A stretch of 37,500 nt of DNA from Neocallimastix lanati (nom. inval.) (taxonomy: Eukaryota; Neocallimastigomycota; Neocallimastigomycetes; Neocallimastigales; Neocallimastigaceae). Below, in pieces: positions 1-15,557 of this stretch (position 1 is its first letter; every line of letters begins with the position of its first letter). Both the position numbers and the translations under genes were made by a program. The stretch covers positions 122,501-160,000 of the forward strand of contig JACVTC010000118.1 in the NCBI GenBank assembly GCA_016946835.1, read 5' to 3'. The notes under the pieces are model-generated. The model made no database searches and had not been told where the DNA came from. It saw nothing but the letters and a program-made list of their open reading frames with translations.

Positions 1-120
1 AAAAAAAACAATTAATGTAATTAAAATAAAAAAAAATATAATAATAGTTAATCAATATGAAACATTATTTACTCTATTTATATATTATATGCATATATAT
101 TAATTTATTTATAACAAAAA

Positions 121-165
<45 letters not shown>

Positions 166-436
166 TGACTTACATTTCTAAATCAACATGTTTGATTTGA
201 GGTCTAATTTTTTGAATCTATATATATTATTATTAATTTATAATTTAATAGAATTTGTTTTTAAAATTTTAAAATTTAAATTAATATTAAATTAGTCATA
301 CACATACATTTTAATTAATCTTAAAAAAAAAAAAAAAAAATTATTTATTTATTATTCTTTACTACTACTACTATTATTAATACTACTACTACTACTATTA
401 TCATAATTATTATTATTATTATTATTATTATTTCTA
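1..436. other. AT-rich 3' flank of the ZnT9-like gene
   Basis: Noncoding. It holds a poly-A run at about 125-163, a second A run near 324-340 and ACT/ATT trinucleotide repeats at about 360-430 that run up to the stop codon of the minus-strand transporter gene. No coding potential seen. Confidence 0.7.
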
Positions 437-3732
<3,296 letters not shown>

Positions 3733-5297
3733 GATAAAGGTTATTTATATAAAATAATTAAAAAATATTTTTATATATATAATTATGAAAAAAAAAAAAA
3801 TCTTATTTAAATTAAAAGTATAATTTTATTTAAGGTAAAATTTTGTTTTTACTATTATTATTTTTAGTTGCTTTTTATATGAATTATAATATCAATTATT
3901 ATTAACAATTTTAATAAAAACAAATCATTTTGTTTTTTTTTTTTTGTTTTTTTTTTTATTCAATTATCATACATAAAATGATGTTTATAAAAAGTCTATT
4001 AATGCCTTATATTATAAAAAGAATAATTAAATTTAAACTAATAATAATAATAATAATAATATATAGTTTTTTTTTATAAGCAAATGTTATTTATAGCCAT
4101 ATATTATTCTTTTTTATTATTGATTTTACTATTTATTTGTTTATTTATTTATTAATTTTTCTTTTTATAAGATTAATATTTAAATAAATTATAAATTATA
4201 ATATATGAATTAACAATCTTTCATAACTTAAACCAAGTTTATTAGTGATTGCTTTTTTAATAAATAAATATATATATATATATTAATTTAAAAATTCATT
4301 TGTTTTTTTAATAACTTTTAATTATTTTATTCCTTATCTTTTTTTTTATTTTTTTATTTTTATTAAAAAAAAAAATCCTTTTATTTATTAATAAAATTAA
4401 TTTATATTAGTGTTATTGTTTATTACTTTATTTAAATATTTATACTATTTTACTTATTGTTAATTTCATTATAATTTATTATTAACTTTATATAATATTT
4501 CAATTTTTTTTTTATCTTTTAATAAAGAAAGAGGAAAAAAAAAATTTTTTTTTTATTTTTCTTTAAATTTTTTTTATTATTATTATTATAGAAAAAATGA
4601 TTATTATATATAAAAAAAATAAAATAAGTTAAGATTTAATTAAAATTGTTTATATGTAACATTAAACTTTAAAAATTAATGAATTAATATAAAAACTAAA
4701 TATTGCCTAATAGAATCTAAATGGATATATAATCAATAAATAAATAAATATAAATGAATGAATGAATAAGTATATAGTAAGTAATTTATTAAAAATTTTA
4801 TAAAATTTAAATCAATATAAACTAAATAATTAAATAAATAACGGAATGATTCATAAATAAATAAATGGATGAATATAATAAATTTTAAAAATTAATGATA
4901 ATTAATGATGAAATATTATTAAAATAAATTAAGTGATGAAATAGTATTAAAAATTAATGATAATGATTAAATATTATGAATATATAAATTAATATATTAA
5001 TGTAATATAATATAATATAATGATATTTTTCTTGGAGAAAAATTTTGACATCTTAAATAGTCAATTGGCATGAAGAATTCTTATTGATTAGCGATTATAC
5101 AATATTTTGTTAATTGAATGCAAAGAAAAAAGAAAAACTATTCTGATTATTATTCATTATTTACTATTTTTATTATTCATTATTAATTATTATTCATTAT
5201 TATTATTATTAAACTAAAAAAATTAAATAATAAATTTTATTATCAATTTCTTATTATTCATTTTTTAATTAATTAAAAAATAAAATAAAATTATATA

Positions 5298-5368
<71 letters not shown>

Positions 5369-5369
5369 A
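5298..5369. repeat. (AAAT)n tetranucleotide microsatellite
   Basis: About 18 nearly perfect AAAT units. Its complement-sense partner (TTTA)n follows about 140 bp downstream, so the two could pair as long imperfect inverted repeats. Confidence 0.95.
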
Positions 5370-5506
5370 GGGTTTAAGCATAAAAAATTTATTATGCATT
5401 TATTAAGTAAAATTTTATTTAATTAAATAATTGATTTAAATTTATTACTTTTAATATATAATTATTATTTTTATTTAATTAGAATATTAATTTTATTTAT
5501 GATTAT

Positions 5507-5693
<187 letters not shown>

Positions 5694-6924
5694 ACTTCTA
5701 TTATATTGTAAATTTTTTACCTCAAAAATATCAGAAATCACAATAGCAATTATTATATATATATAGACTAAATAAAAACAATGATAAACCTCAAATAATG
5801 ATAAACTTCATAGCCAAGGACAAAAAAAAATTTCTTTTTAATTAATTGGTGATGGATCTATTAAATAATATAATTTTCACGATATACTTAACACTTTTGA
5901 TGATAAAATGATATTTGAAATTATATCAAAGATCTTAAGGTTATTTGAATTATCCATAAAACCATAAAAAAATAAAATATTGTTAAAAAATTATATTAAT
6001 ATAATTATATATATATATATATTTCAATTTAATTATAAAATTATTTATTATAAATACATATATCTTCAAGATAAATGAACACTCCAAAGAAATATTAGTT
6101 TTTAAAATTTATTAATCATAATTAGAACGTTAAAAAAAAAAATTTCTAATAAAAATTTACACAATTACAATAAATGTGTTTTTTCTATATTCTTTTCGAA
6201 CTAAAAAGTTAAGAACTCATTTCCAAATTTTATTCCTTTATTCTAATTACATATATATTTTCTTAATGGATAAAATAATAAAAATATTTAAATGATGTTA
6301 ATGTTAAATAAATAAATAATATTAATATTCATTTGTTTTCCATTTATTTCAAAATTAAATATTTTATTACATAACTTTTTTTTCTTCATGACTGTTTATT
6401 ATATTATATTTTTAAAATTCAGTAGAATTTTCAATTTGATTTATATTTAAAAACTACTTTTTTTAAATGTAACAAATCCAAAGTAATGATAATCAAACTA
6501 TATAATTATAATTTATATAATATAGTTATTTACTAGCTATTTACTATTTAACAATATTATTATCATTTTATTATATATATATATTTATATATATTTTAAA
6601 TCACTATTATTTGTTAAATATTTTTTTTTATCTTTTAAAAAAAGAAATAACTAAACAAATATATAAAAAAAAATTAACAAATTTTTATTAGCTTTAAGGT
6701 CCGAAACTAAATTATAGAATTTGTTGAAATAATTTTTATTAATATTTATATAATTATAATAAATTATTTTATTTTATTTTTTTTTTTTTTTTTGCATATA
6801 ATATAAAATTATTTCAATGAAATTTATAATTAACCTTCAGGATAACATGTTTTTTTTTTTTTTTTTTTTTTTTTTTCTATCATTAATTTTTATTATTATA
6901 TATATTTTATTATATATTTTAGTA

Positions 6925-6962
6925 ATTATTCTTATTATTATCGACATAATAATAAGAATGAT
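6925..6962. repeat. Inverted repeat, 17-bp stem with 4-base loop CGAC
   Basis: Arms 6925-6941 and 6946-6962 pair along 17 positions, with one G-T pair near the base, around the loop CGAC. The stem includes a C-G pair inside TTATTC/GAATAA, so it is not a simple repeat pairing with itself. It could be a terminator, a small RNA hairpin or a chance event in AT-rich DNA. Confidence 0.6.
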
Positions 6963-7677
6963 ATAATTAAATGATATTCTTTACAAAATATATGTATATA
7001 TTATGATCAAAAAAAAAAAAAGTTTTTAATTTTAAAAAAAAAAAAATTTTTTTATATTATTTATATTATTTAAAAATATATGTATCTGTTTATGTTAAAT
7101 TTAATTAAAAATTCAAACATATATCAATTTATATTAAATAATTAATGATTAATGATTAATGATTAATTAAATCATAATTTCACCACTAAATATTTTTTAA
7201 TAAAATTCTTGAGATAAAATTCATTAAAATTTGTTCAAAAACTTTTTTTTCTATAAAAAAATATAATTTTAATTTTAATTTTAATAATCATATATAAAAA
7301 TTTCTTTTAAAGAATAATTAAGTTTATAATTATTTGATATTATACAAAGCTTTATTATAAATTATAAACTATTGAATTGAACTTTTTTTTTTTTTAAAAA
7401 ATATATCTATATTTATATAATATTTGAGTAAAAATAAATTATAGAAAAAAATATAATATATTTATAAAAAATAAAATAAAAAGGTAATAATTTTAAAATT
7501 TAAAATTTAGATATTCATTTATAATTAGTATTAATTTATTAAATTATTATTTTTTACTTATTATTATTATTATTATTCATTCATTTATTTATTTATTTAT
7601 ATTTATTTATGTTTATGTTTACTAATATCTTTATAAATAATTATTTAATAATAATAATATAAAATGGGAATTAATTT

Positions 7678-7712
<35 letters not shown>

Positions 7713-7895
7713 TAAATTAATAAGCTTATAAATAAAAAGTTCATTTATGTATAATTTATTAATAAAGTGTCAGAAATATATATATAATAGATACCACAAA
7801 CGAAATAAAAAATATATTAAGTAAAAAAGAAGAAGAAGAGGAAAAAAATAATAATAATAATAAGTGTATTATTTTTAAAATAACAACAGTACAAA

Positions 7896-8291
7896 ATGAA
7901 TATATTATATACCAATTCTTCAAAACAAATTCATCAATTACAACAGGATTTTCAAAAGTTAGAGCAAGGTGAAGATACCTCTAGTGCAATTCAAGGTATA
8001 CCAATATCAATGATAAAAAGAAAATACATATTTAACATAATATTGGAATGTAAAATAGTCTCAATACTAAAATATTTATATTATGAATATTTAAAGGAAT
8101 GATATAATATAAAATAATATTTAAATTAGAATTTAATTTATAATTATATATTTTTTTCAATTTATATAATTCGTTAAATTTTATTTTAATGAATAATATA
8201 GTTATATTAAATTTTTATAAATATATTAATAAAAAATAAATAATCTATTCATAATCTTTCATATTGTTGCTTATAATGATTTTCTGGAAAA

Positions 8292-8333
<42 letters not shown>

Positions 8334-8771
8334 TCATTAATTTATGACATTATAAAGATATACTTTAAATTAATAATGAATATTTTTTTATATTTTAATT
8401 TTTAAATATGCTCAAAACCCATATATATATAGGTCAAATATCTGCTAGTCTCGGTGCCTTAAAAAAAGCATCTGACGATCTTATGCAATTAGCTAAAAGA
8501 GAAATTACTGAAGAAAAAAGAGAAATAGCTTATCAGTTAAATATCAAAATTAATATTAATATTACTGTATATATTAGCAATCATAATATTATTAATATGA
8601 TAATTTTAATATACTAATTTTTTTTATATAATTATTATATATTTATTTAATTATGTTTTTTAAATAATAATATATATTTTATAATAAATTCTTTTTTATT
8701 CAAATATTATTATTATTACTATTACTATTATTACTATTATTATTATTATTATTATTATTACTATTATTACA

Positions 8772-8806
<35 letters not shown>

Positions 8807-8849
8807 TATTACAATTATTATTATTATTATTATTATTACTATTATTACA

Positions 8850-8929
<80 letters not shown>

Positions 8930-9224
8930 GTTTTTTTTTTTTTTTTTTTTTTTTTTACAATGGAATAATATATAAATTTGTATTATAACAATTTTTTTTT
9001 TTTTTTTTTAACTAATTTAGACGTGCTGAAAAAATTCAAAGAGAATATCAACTTCTTCAAGATTCATTTAATAGATGGAAACAAAAACAATTAGCAAAGG
9101 TAACATTTATATATATATAACATAAGTATTTCAGTAATCCTTAATTATCTAAAGCAATATTTATCTAAAACAATAAAATAAAACATATTAAAAAATAATA
9201 ACAATAATAAATTTCTAAAAATTT

Positions 9225-9277
<53 letters not shown>

Positions 9278-9451
9278 CAATAATGATGATGATTTCTATT
9301 TAGAAAAATGAAGAAAAAAAAAGAGAAATGTTACTTCGACGACAGGATGTAATAGCAACAACCTATTGATTTTTTTTTTTTTTTTTAAAAAAAAATATTA
9401 AAAATTAAATAATTAATTATTAATAAGTTTTCTTTTTTTTTTTTTTTTTTT

Positions 9452-9487
<36 letters not shown>

Positions 9488-9526
9488 AAATTTTATTTTA
9501 TTTTATTTTATTTTTTTTTTTTGTTG

Positions 9527-9570
<44 letters not shown>

Positions 9571-9909
9571 AAATTTTATTTTATTTTATTTTATTTTATT
9601 TTTTTTTTTTTTTTCATTTGCCTTATATTAGGGGACGTCTTATCAACAGCAGCAGCAGCAACAAAATCCATATTTGCCACCAATGGATTACTTTAACCAT
9701 GAATCCTCCGTCTTACACCGATCCGGAAAACAAATTGATGATTATATATCGATGAGTAAGAGTGCCCTACAAGAATTATACGATCAAAAGAATATTTTAA
9801 AGGTATTTTATTTTATTTTTTTTTTATTTTATTTTGTTTTATAATATTCATTTTTAATAATCGATAAAATAAAAAATTATATATATATATATATAATGTT
9901 TAAATGTAT

Positions 9910-9942
<33 letters not shown>

Positions 9943-10112
9943 ACATTATTATCTATTTTATTAAACGTGTTTCAAATAATAAAATAATAAATATATTTAT
10001 ATTTATATATTTATATATTTATATTTATATTTATATTTATATATGAAATCTTTTATTTTAAATAGGTTTGATTAAATATTTAATTCTTAATAATAATACT
10101 GATAATAATACC

Positions 10113-10154
<42 letters not shown>

Positions 10155-10446
10155 TAATGATAATAATAATAAATAATAATGAATAATCATAATAATAATG
10201 AATAATAAATGAATAATGAATAATAATAATACTGAATAACCCTAATAATTTTTTTTTTTTTTCTATATAATTTATATATAGAAAAGTAAAACCACCATGT
10301 TAAATATAGCTAATACTCTGGGGGTGTCCCAAACGGTTATACGTTATATCGATACGAGAACAACTCAAGATAAATGGATATTGTTTGCGGGTATAATGAT
10401 TACTGTTTTCTTAATGTGGTTAATCGTACATTACTTTGGAAAATAA
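7896..10446 (+). CDS. Qb-SNARE GOSR2/membrin/Bos1-like, ER-Golgi traffic
   Basis: Six plus-strand exons: 7896-7995, 8433-8535, 9021-9099, 9304-9348, 9632-9802, 10282-10446. All are GT..AG and the frame closes to 220 residues; human GOSR2 is 212. The start is fixed by an in-frame stop at 7881-7883. The N-terminal helical region reads KQIHQLQQDFQKLEQG, then EKIQREYQLLQDSFNRW, as in the membrin three-helix domain. A short poly-Gln run (9647-9664) follows. The SNARE motif runs from about residue 120 to 190 (GKQIDDYISMSKSALQELY, then MLNIANTLGVSQTVIRYID, the typical membrin block). A C-terminal anchor ILFAGIMITVFLMWLIVHYF ends four residues before the stop. The family mediates vesicle fusion between ER and Golgi as a Qb-SNARE. 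Intron 2 holds a large (TTA)n array and introns 3-4 hold poly-T tracts. The converging neighbour is a small minus-strand gene. Confidence 0.95.
8706..8929. repeat. (TTA)n array in intron 2 of the GOSR2-like gene
   Basis: About 220 bp of TTA repeat with periodic ACTATTACAA interruptions, suggesting a higher-order repeat of roughly 60 bp before the pure (TTA)n tail. A poly-T tract follows at 8931-8956. Confidence 0.9.
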
Positions 10447-10665
10447 AATAAAAAGCATATCAACAACAAATATAAAATTGGAAAGAAAGAAAAAAAAAAA
10501 AATGAAATAAATATATAAAAAAAAAACTTTTTAACACTATTTTTATCCTTTCCTTATATATTATTTTATACTTCAATTAAACTTACATGTATCATAAATA
10601 GTATATTTACTAAATATATAATAACAATAAATTTTATTAAAGTTCATTAATTCTTTTTTTTTTTA

Positions 10666-10907
10666 TTAAAATTCAAATTTTAATTTTCCATTCCTCAAAA
10701 ATAATTTTTTTTTTCCTAAATCGAAGGCATCCTCTTCATGATCTTGAAAAATACTTTTACATAAAAAAAAAAATCCTTATCATTATAATTTAAATATACA
10801 CCACAAACTTTCAATTTATATTTACTTTGACAATTAAGATTTCTTTGTATAAACATATTTTCTTTATTTTTTAATTGATTTTCATTAGAAATCGTTTCAA
10901 ATCCCAT
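10666..10907 (-). CDS. Small unrecognised protein, probably two exons
   Basis: Not assigned to a family. The first exon is 10802-10907, with an in-frame stop directly upstream of the ATG, encoding MGFETISNENQLKNKENMFI and onward through two cysteines. Reading straight on gives an uninformative Phe/Lys tail. Splicing a 59-nt intron (10743-10801, gtgtat..tttcaag, phase 1) joins exon 2 (10666-10742), which reads DHEEDAFDLGKKKLFLRNGK and ends in Phe-Glu-Phe, for 60 residues. Exon 2 is richer in G/C and mixed codons than its surroundings, which favours real coding sequence. The gene sits between the convergent GOSR2 and RPS16 genes, 295 bp downstream of RPS16 on the same strand. The donor is not the usual GTAAGT-like form, so the splice is the weak point. 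No membrane segment or signal peptide is visible. Confidence 0.4.
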
Positions 10908-11202
10908 ATTTTATATTCTATTTTGCAATATTTTCCACAGATTAATATTTATTTTAATTTTAACCTTAATGAATTTTTAATTTCAATTGTATTTATTTCA
11001 TTATTTATTTTCCATTTTAAATACTGATAAAATATAAACTTAATAAATATCTAATTTTAAAGTTTTTATTTAATATAAATTAATTTAATGCAACACACAT
11101 ATACAATTTAATTTTCACCATATTTTATTATTTTGTTATGTATAATATTTTCCAATACAGTAAAGATATTGTATATAAAGAACAATACAAACGATAATAA
11201 AA

Positions 11203-11912
11203 TTAACGGTAAGATTTCTATATGAATAAAAAAATAAAAAAAAAAATCATTAGTATATGTATTTTCATTATTTAAATTAATTTAATTATTATACTCACTT
11301 GGTACTTGGAACGAGCACCCTTTCCTCCGAACTTCTTTGGTTCACAACGACGTGGATCGGCAACGAGAAGAGAACGGTCGTACTTAACAAGTATATCCTT
11401 GATTTCCTTCTTGGAGGCTTCATCAACGTACTTTTGGTAGTAAGCAACAATAGCCTTGGCAATAGCTTGACGAATAGCTAATTACATATAATTCATAATA
11501 TATAAATAATTAATTTCTGGATATATATATATATATAATAAAATTTTAGTTATAATTTACCATAGATTTGAGAAGTGTGACCACCACCACGGACAGTAAC
11601 TCTGATATCGACGTTGGCGAATCTTTCCTTACCGAGAATAAGAATTGGTTCGTAAACCTTGAACTTTAAGATATCTGGTTCAACAAGATCAATTGGGGAA
11701 CCATTGATCTTGAGAAGACCCTTACCAGTCTTACAATAGGCAACAGCAGTAGCGGTTTTCTATAAATAAATATAATTAAAACTGATATTAATTACCTTAT
11801 ATTACAATCATATAAATAATTTAATTCCTTTATTTCATTCTATTATAATTGAAACATCATATATATGAATTTAATTATTTACTTTGCGACCGTAAGTTTG
11901 AACGGCTTCCAT
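11203..11912 (-). CDS. RPS16: 40S ribosomal protein S16 (uS9)
   Basis: Four minus-strand exons: 11883-11912, 11561-11759, 11299-11477, 11203-11217, closing to 140 residues (human about 146). Recognisable blocks are [90 protein letters not shown], and the universal C-terminus KSYR. That C-terminus is encoded with the stop by a separate 15-nt exon whose acceptor is TATAG. uS9 lies in the small-subunit head, and its basic tail reaches the P-site tRNA. Codon use differs sharply from the neighbours (AAG, TTC, CGT, GCC favoured over AAA, TTT, AGA), as expected of a highly expressed gene. An AG at about 11923, just before the ATG, could mark a 5'UTR intron. Confidence 0.97.
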
Positions 11913-12419
11913 GATTGCTATCCTATATGTTACAATTAATGGATGAGCATTCATTAATATTTATATAATATAAAAAATATAATTAGTAATCATTATTCCT
12001 CATTTATTAAAAACATACATATTCATCAAAATACACTCTCTTTCAAATTTTTATACACATAAACAATAACAATTTAATATTATCAACACCATTCACTAAC
12101 TCATAATTCATAAATGCTAAACCTACATACCAATAATTTATATAATAGCGTTAAGAGGAAGTATTAAATTAAAATTTTTTAATGTTGTTTTTGTTACTTT
12201 ACAAAAAAATGAATGGCTTTGAGAAATTATTAAAGATGATTGGTTATATTTAATTATAAATTAAAATTCGATTGAATAAACTAAATCAATATAGTTATAA
12301 TATATTATAATATAATTTCATTTATTATGTAAAAATTTTTATACTAGTTAATAGAATTTTTTTGCCAGAATAAATATTATTTCTAATTTATTTATTAATT
12401 ATATATAATCTAATATTAA
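11913..12419. other. Upstream region of RPS16, no gene seen
   Basis: AT-rich sequence upstream of the RPS16 start. It probably carries the promoter and any 5'UTR exon. No ORF or RNA gene is recognisable. Confidence 0.6.
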
Positions 12420-12452
12420 CTAAAATATTAATATTTTGTATTATTATTATTA

Positions 12453-12485
<33 letters not shown>

Positions 12486-12501
12486 TATTAGTATTATTTA
12501 C

Positions 12502-12538
<37 letters not shown>

Positions 12539-12762
12539 GATAACTGTCCTAAAATTATGTATATAAGAATTATTGATACACGTGATATGCATGAATCTAT
12601 TATGGTACAAATGATGAACTGTTTAATCAAATGCTCTGTAATATTTACATAAAATAGTGGTTTAATTCCTAATAAATAAACAACATTAAAATTTATTAAT
12701 CATAAATTTAAGTATTTTAACAATTAATTATATAAATTTAATATTTAATAATTTATATATAT
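12420..12762. repeat. Tandem direct repeat, copy 1 (343 bp)
   Basis: Begins CTAAAATATTAATATTTTGTA, continues through (TTA)n interrupted by a GTA and an ACT, then a non-repetitive block of about 220 bp starting GATAACTGTCCTAAAATTAT at 12539. The block is identical by eye to copy 2; only the TTA count differs. Confidence 0.93.
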
Positions 12763-12841
12763 CTAAAATATTAATATTTTGTATTATTATTATTATTATT
12801 TATTATTATTATTATTATTATTATTTATTAGTATTATTTAC

Positions 12842-12875
<34 letters not shown>

Positions 12876-13099
12876 GATAACTGTCCTAAAATTATGTATA
12901 TAAGAATTATTGATACACGTGATATGCATGAATCTATTATGGTACAAATGATGAACTGTTTAATCAAATGCTCTGTAATATTTACATAAAATAGTGGTTT
13001 AATTCCTAATAAATAAACAACATTAAAATTTATTAATCATAAATTTAAGTATTTTAACAATTAATTATATAAATTTAATATTTAATAATTTATATATAT
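12763..13099. repeat. Tandem direct repeat, copy 2 (about 337 bp)
   Basis: Second copy, directly abutting the first; its non-repetitive block starts at 12876. It is shorter by two TTA units. The perfect identity of the unique block points to a very recent duplication or an assembly artefact. Confidence 0.93.
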
Positions 13100-14149
13100 A
13101 TAATAAGTGTAGATAAAGTTACACAATACTCTCTTGAACCAATTTATGGATATGATTTCTTTAGTTTTTTCACCTTTTATTATATTAATGATAATTTATA
13201 TATTTCCTTCAAAAGTTATCATTATTATTTTATGATTTTATAATTTTATTATTTTATGATTTTATTATTTTATTATTTAATTATTCTATTATTTTATTAT
13301 TTTATTATTTTATTATTATTATTATTTTATTATTATTATTATTATTATTATTATATTAACATTATTAATTTATTATATATTATATTTTTTAATTATTTAT
13401 TAGAAAATTAAAAAAAAATATAATGAAACAAAATTATCATTAAAAAATATTAAATAAAATATATATAGTATAAATATATTTTTTTAAATTTTCTTATATT
13501 TGATAATAGATTAAGATTTAAATATATATATATATAAATAAATTTCATTCTAATTTCCTTTTGTAAAAACAAATATTTAAAAATTTTCTCAAATTAAGTA
13601 TAAAATGAAGTAAAAAAAAAAAAAAAATAAATAAAAAAATAAATTCATTTTATTATATTATCATTTTCTATAATTATTAATTGTATTTTAATCATCCTTT
13701 TGGACCTAATTAATTTTTTTTCCTTTACTATAGAATTATTTATAAATGTCCATATTTCTAGGTAAATACAATTGAATCTTGAATCAATATGAAGATCGTC
13801 AACAAAACTTCTTTTCCAGCAGTATTTGTTTCTTCATTTTGAATAAATTGATTTAAAAATTTACCTGGAGAAGAAAAACTCATAATATTTATTAAAATCA
13901 TAATAATTATTAAAATCATAAAAATTATTAATATATATAGCATAAAATAAAACATAATAATTATTCATTATAATTAATTTTAAATTTAAAGTGAAATTAT
14001 TGATTAGAAAAATTAAATATGAATAATATTTTTAATATCATTTTCACACTTATTTTATTCATCAGTTAATTAATTATTTCATAGTTTAATAATTTAATAG
14101 TTAATAATTAAATAGTATTATTCCCAATTTAAATATATTTATCATGACT
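13100..14149. other. AT-rich spacer with possible gene remnants
   Basis: Near 13105-13180 the plus strand reads VDKVTQYSLEPIYGYDFFSF. The minus strand is also open there (GEKTKEIISINWFKRVLCNF), so strand cannot be decided. A minus-strand reading frame at 13758-13955 contains SPGKFLNQFIQNEETNTAG and may be a downstream scrap of the dehydrogenase pseudogene. The rest is TTA and TTTTA repeats. Confidence 0.4.
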
Positions 14150-14545
14150 TAATATAACTCATTCAACACCATTATATTTAGTTAAAAGATTTGGAATTTC
14201 CATAAAAATCTTTTCTATATCTTTTTCATCCAATTTAAAATCTTCTATTATTTACTTTTCTGAATACTTAAATACATATCCTAACTTCTTCAACAGCATT
14301 TTCCTATGGCATTACTATTTTTGCCAAGAGTAATTAGTATGGAATTAACTCTATGTTGAGCTTAGCAGTACTCTTTCCTAAACCACTAGAAGCACCAGTA
14401 ACTACCATTTTCTTTCCTTTAATATTTTTTTGAAATTAAAGATGGTGAAAATATTTTACTAATAAAAAAGAAAGTAATAATTAAACAATATACAATTCCA
14501 CTAATAAGTAATGAAATTAAGAGAAATAATATATAAAATCAAAAA
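14150..14545 (-). pseudogene. Broken membrane-anchored short-chain dehydrogenase/reductase (SDR)
   Basis: On the minus strand, a hydrophobic N-terminal anchor (ISLLISGIVYCLIITFFFIS, about 14465-14530) is followed by a basic stretch. A frameshift then leads to NIKGKKMVVTGASSGLGKST (about 14380-14430), the SDR cofactor-binding motif TGxxxGxG. Downstream, after stops and further frame changes, are AVEEVRI-like and FKLDEKDIEKIFMEIPNLL-like pieces, as expected of the second and third Rossmann units. No start codon, NNAG motif or YxxxK active site is intact. The anchor-plus-SDR layout recalls KDSR/TSC10 (3-ketosphinganine reductase) or DHRS7-type enzymes; which one cannot be told. Multiple lesions show it is dead. 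Confidence 0.65.
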
Positions 14546-15499
14546 TCTGTTAATTAATTTTCAAATCTTATTTTATTTTTTTAATTATAGTTTCAAAGTT
14601 TATTTCTATCTGAAACATTATTATTATTTTTTTTATTACTATTATTTTTATATTAAAAGATAATAGAATGATATTTATATTGATATTTTAATGTAAATTT
14701 AAATATTTATTATTTATTAATCAAAAATTTAAATAATTATTTTACAACTTTAAATTTAATATATATAAATTTAAATTTATATTTATTATTTAATTTGCTA
14801 TAAAGCTAAATAAATTTAAAAATCTTACGGAAAGTTATTTTTCATAAAATATTCAATAAAGCGTCAATGCTATAAATTAATAATACTAAAAATTCAAATA
14901 CATCATTTATAGAGTATTTATTTAACTATATCATTTGATAAATTATACTTAATTTTATAAAGCATAATCATCTACTTTGAATTTGTAAGCATGAAATTGT
15001 ATTTTTTTCTTAATTCAATCAAATATAGTAATATAATAATTATTATTAAACATTATTTCTTAAATAACTTTTTTCTTTTTTGTTTTTTATTCTTTATTAT
15101 GATTAATCCATCTTGAAATAACTAATTAAACATTTTAAATAATAATAACTTATTTTTTTATAAAAATATTCAAAATATTGTTCATTTTTATTCATATTTT
15201 CTTAATGTATATCAATTTTAGCTTTAAAATAATATATTGATAAAATTGAATTAATAAATAAAAACATATATTCTTCCTATATAATTTTATTTTAAAATTT
15301 AGGTATAAAAATATTCAATAAATAAATCTGACGTTACGGTATAAAGAAACATCTTTATTATTTTTAATTATTATTATTATTTAGTTTTTCCTAAAGTAAT
15401 CAAATTAAAAAAAAATTATATCTCATATTATTATATATTTATTTTATTCACTTTTTTTGGTAATTAAATATATTTATAAATATATATGAATAAGATTTA

Positions 15500-15557
<58 letters not shown>

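Noticed and set aside
7896-8617. Two separate short ORFs of about 68 residues
   Set aside because: They are exons 1 and 2 of the GOSR2-like SNARE with intron read-through tails.
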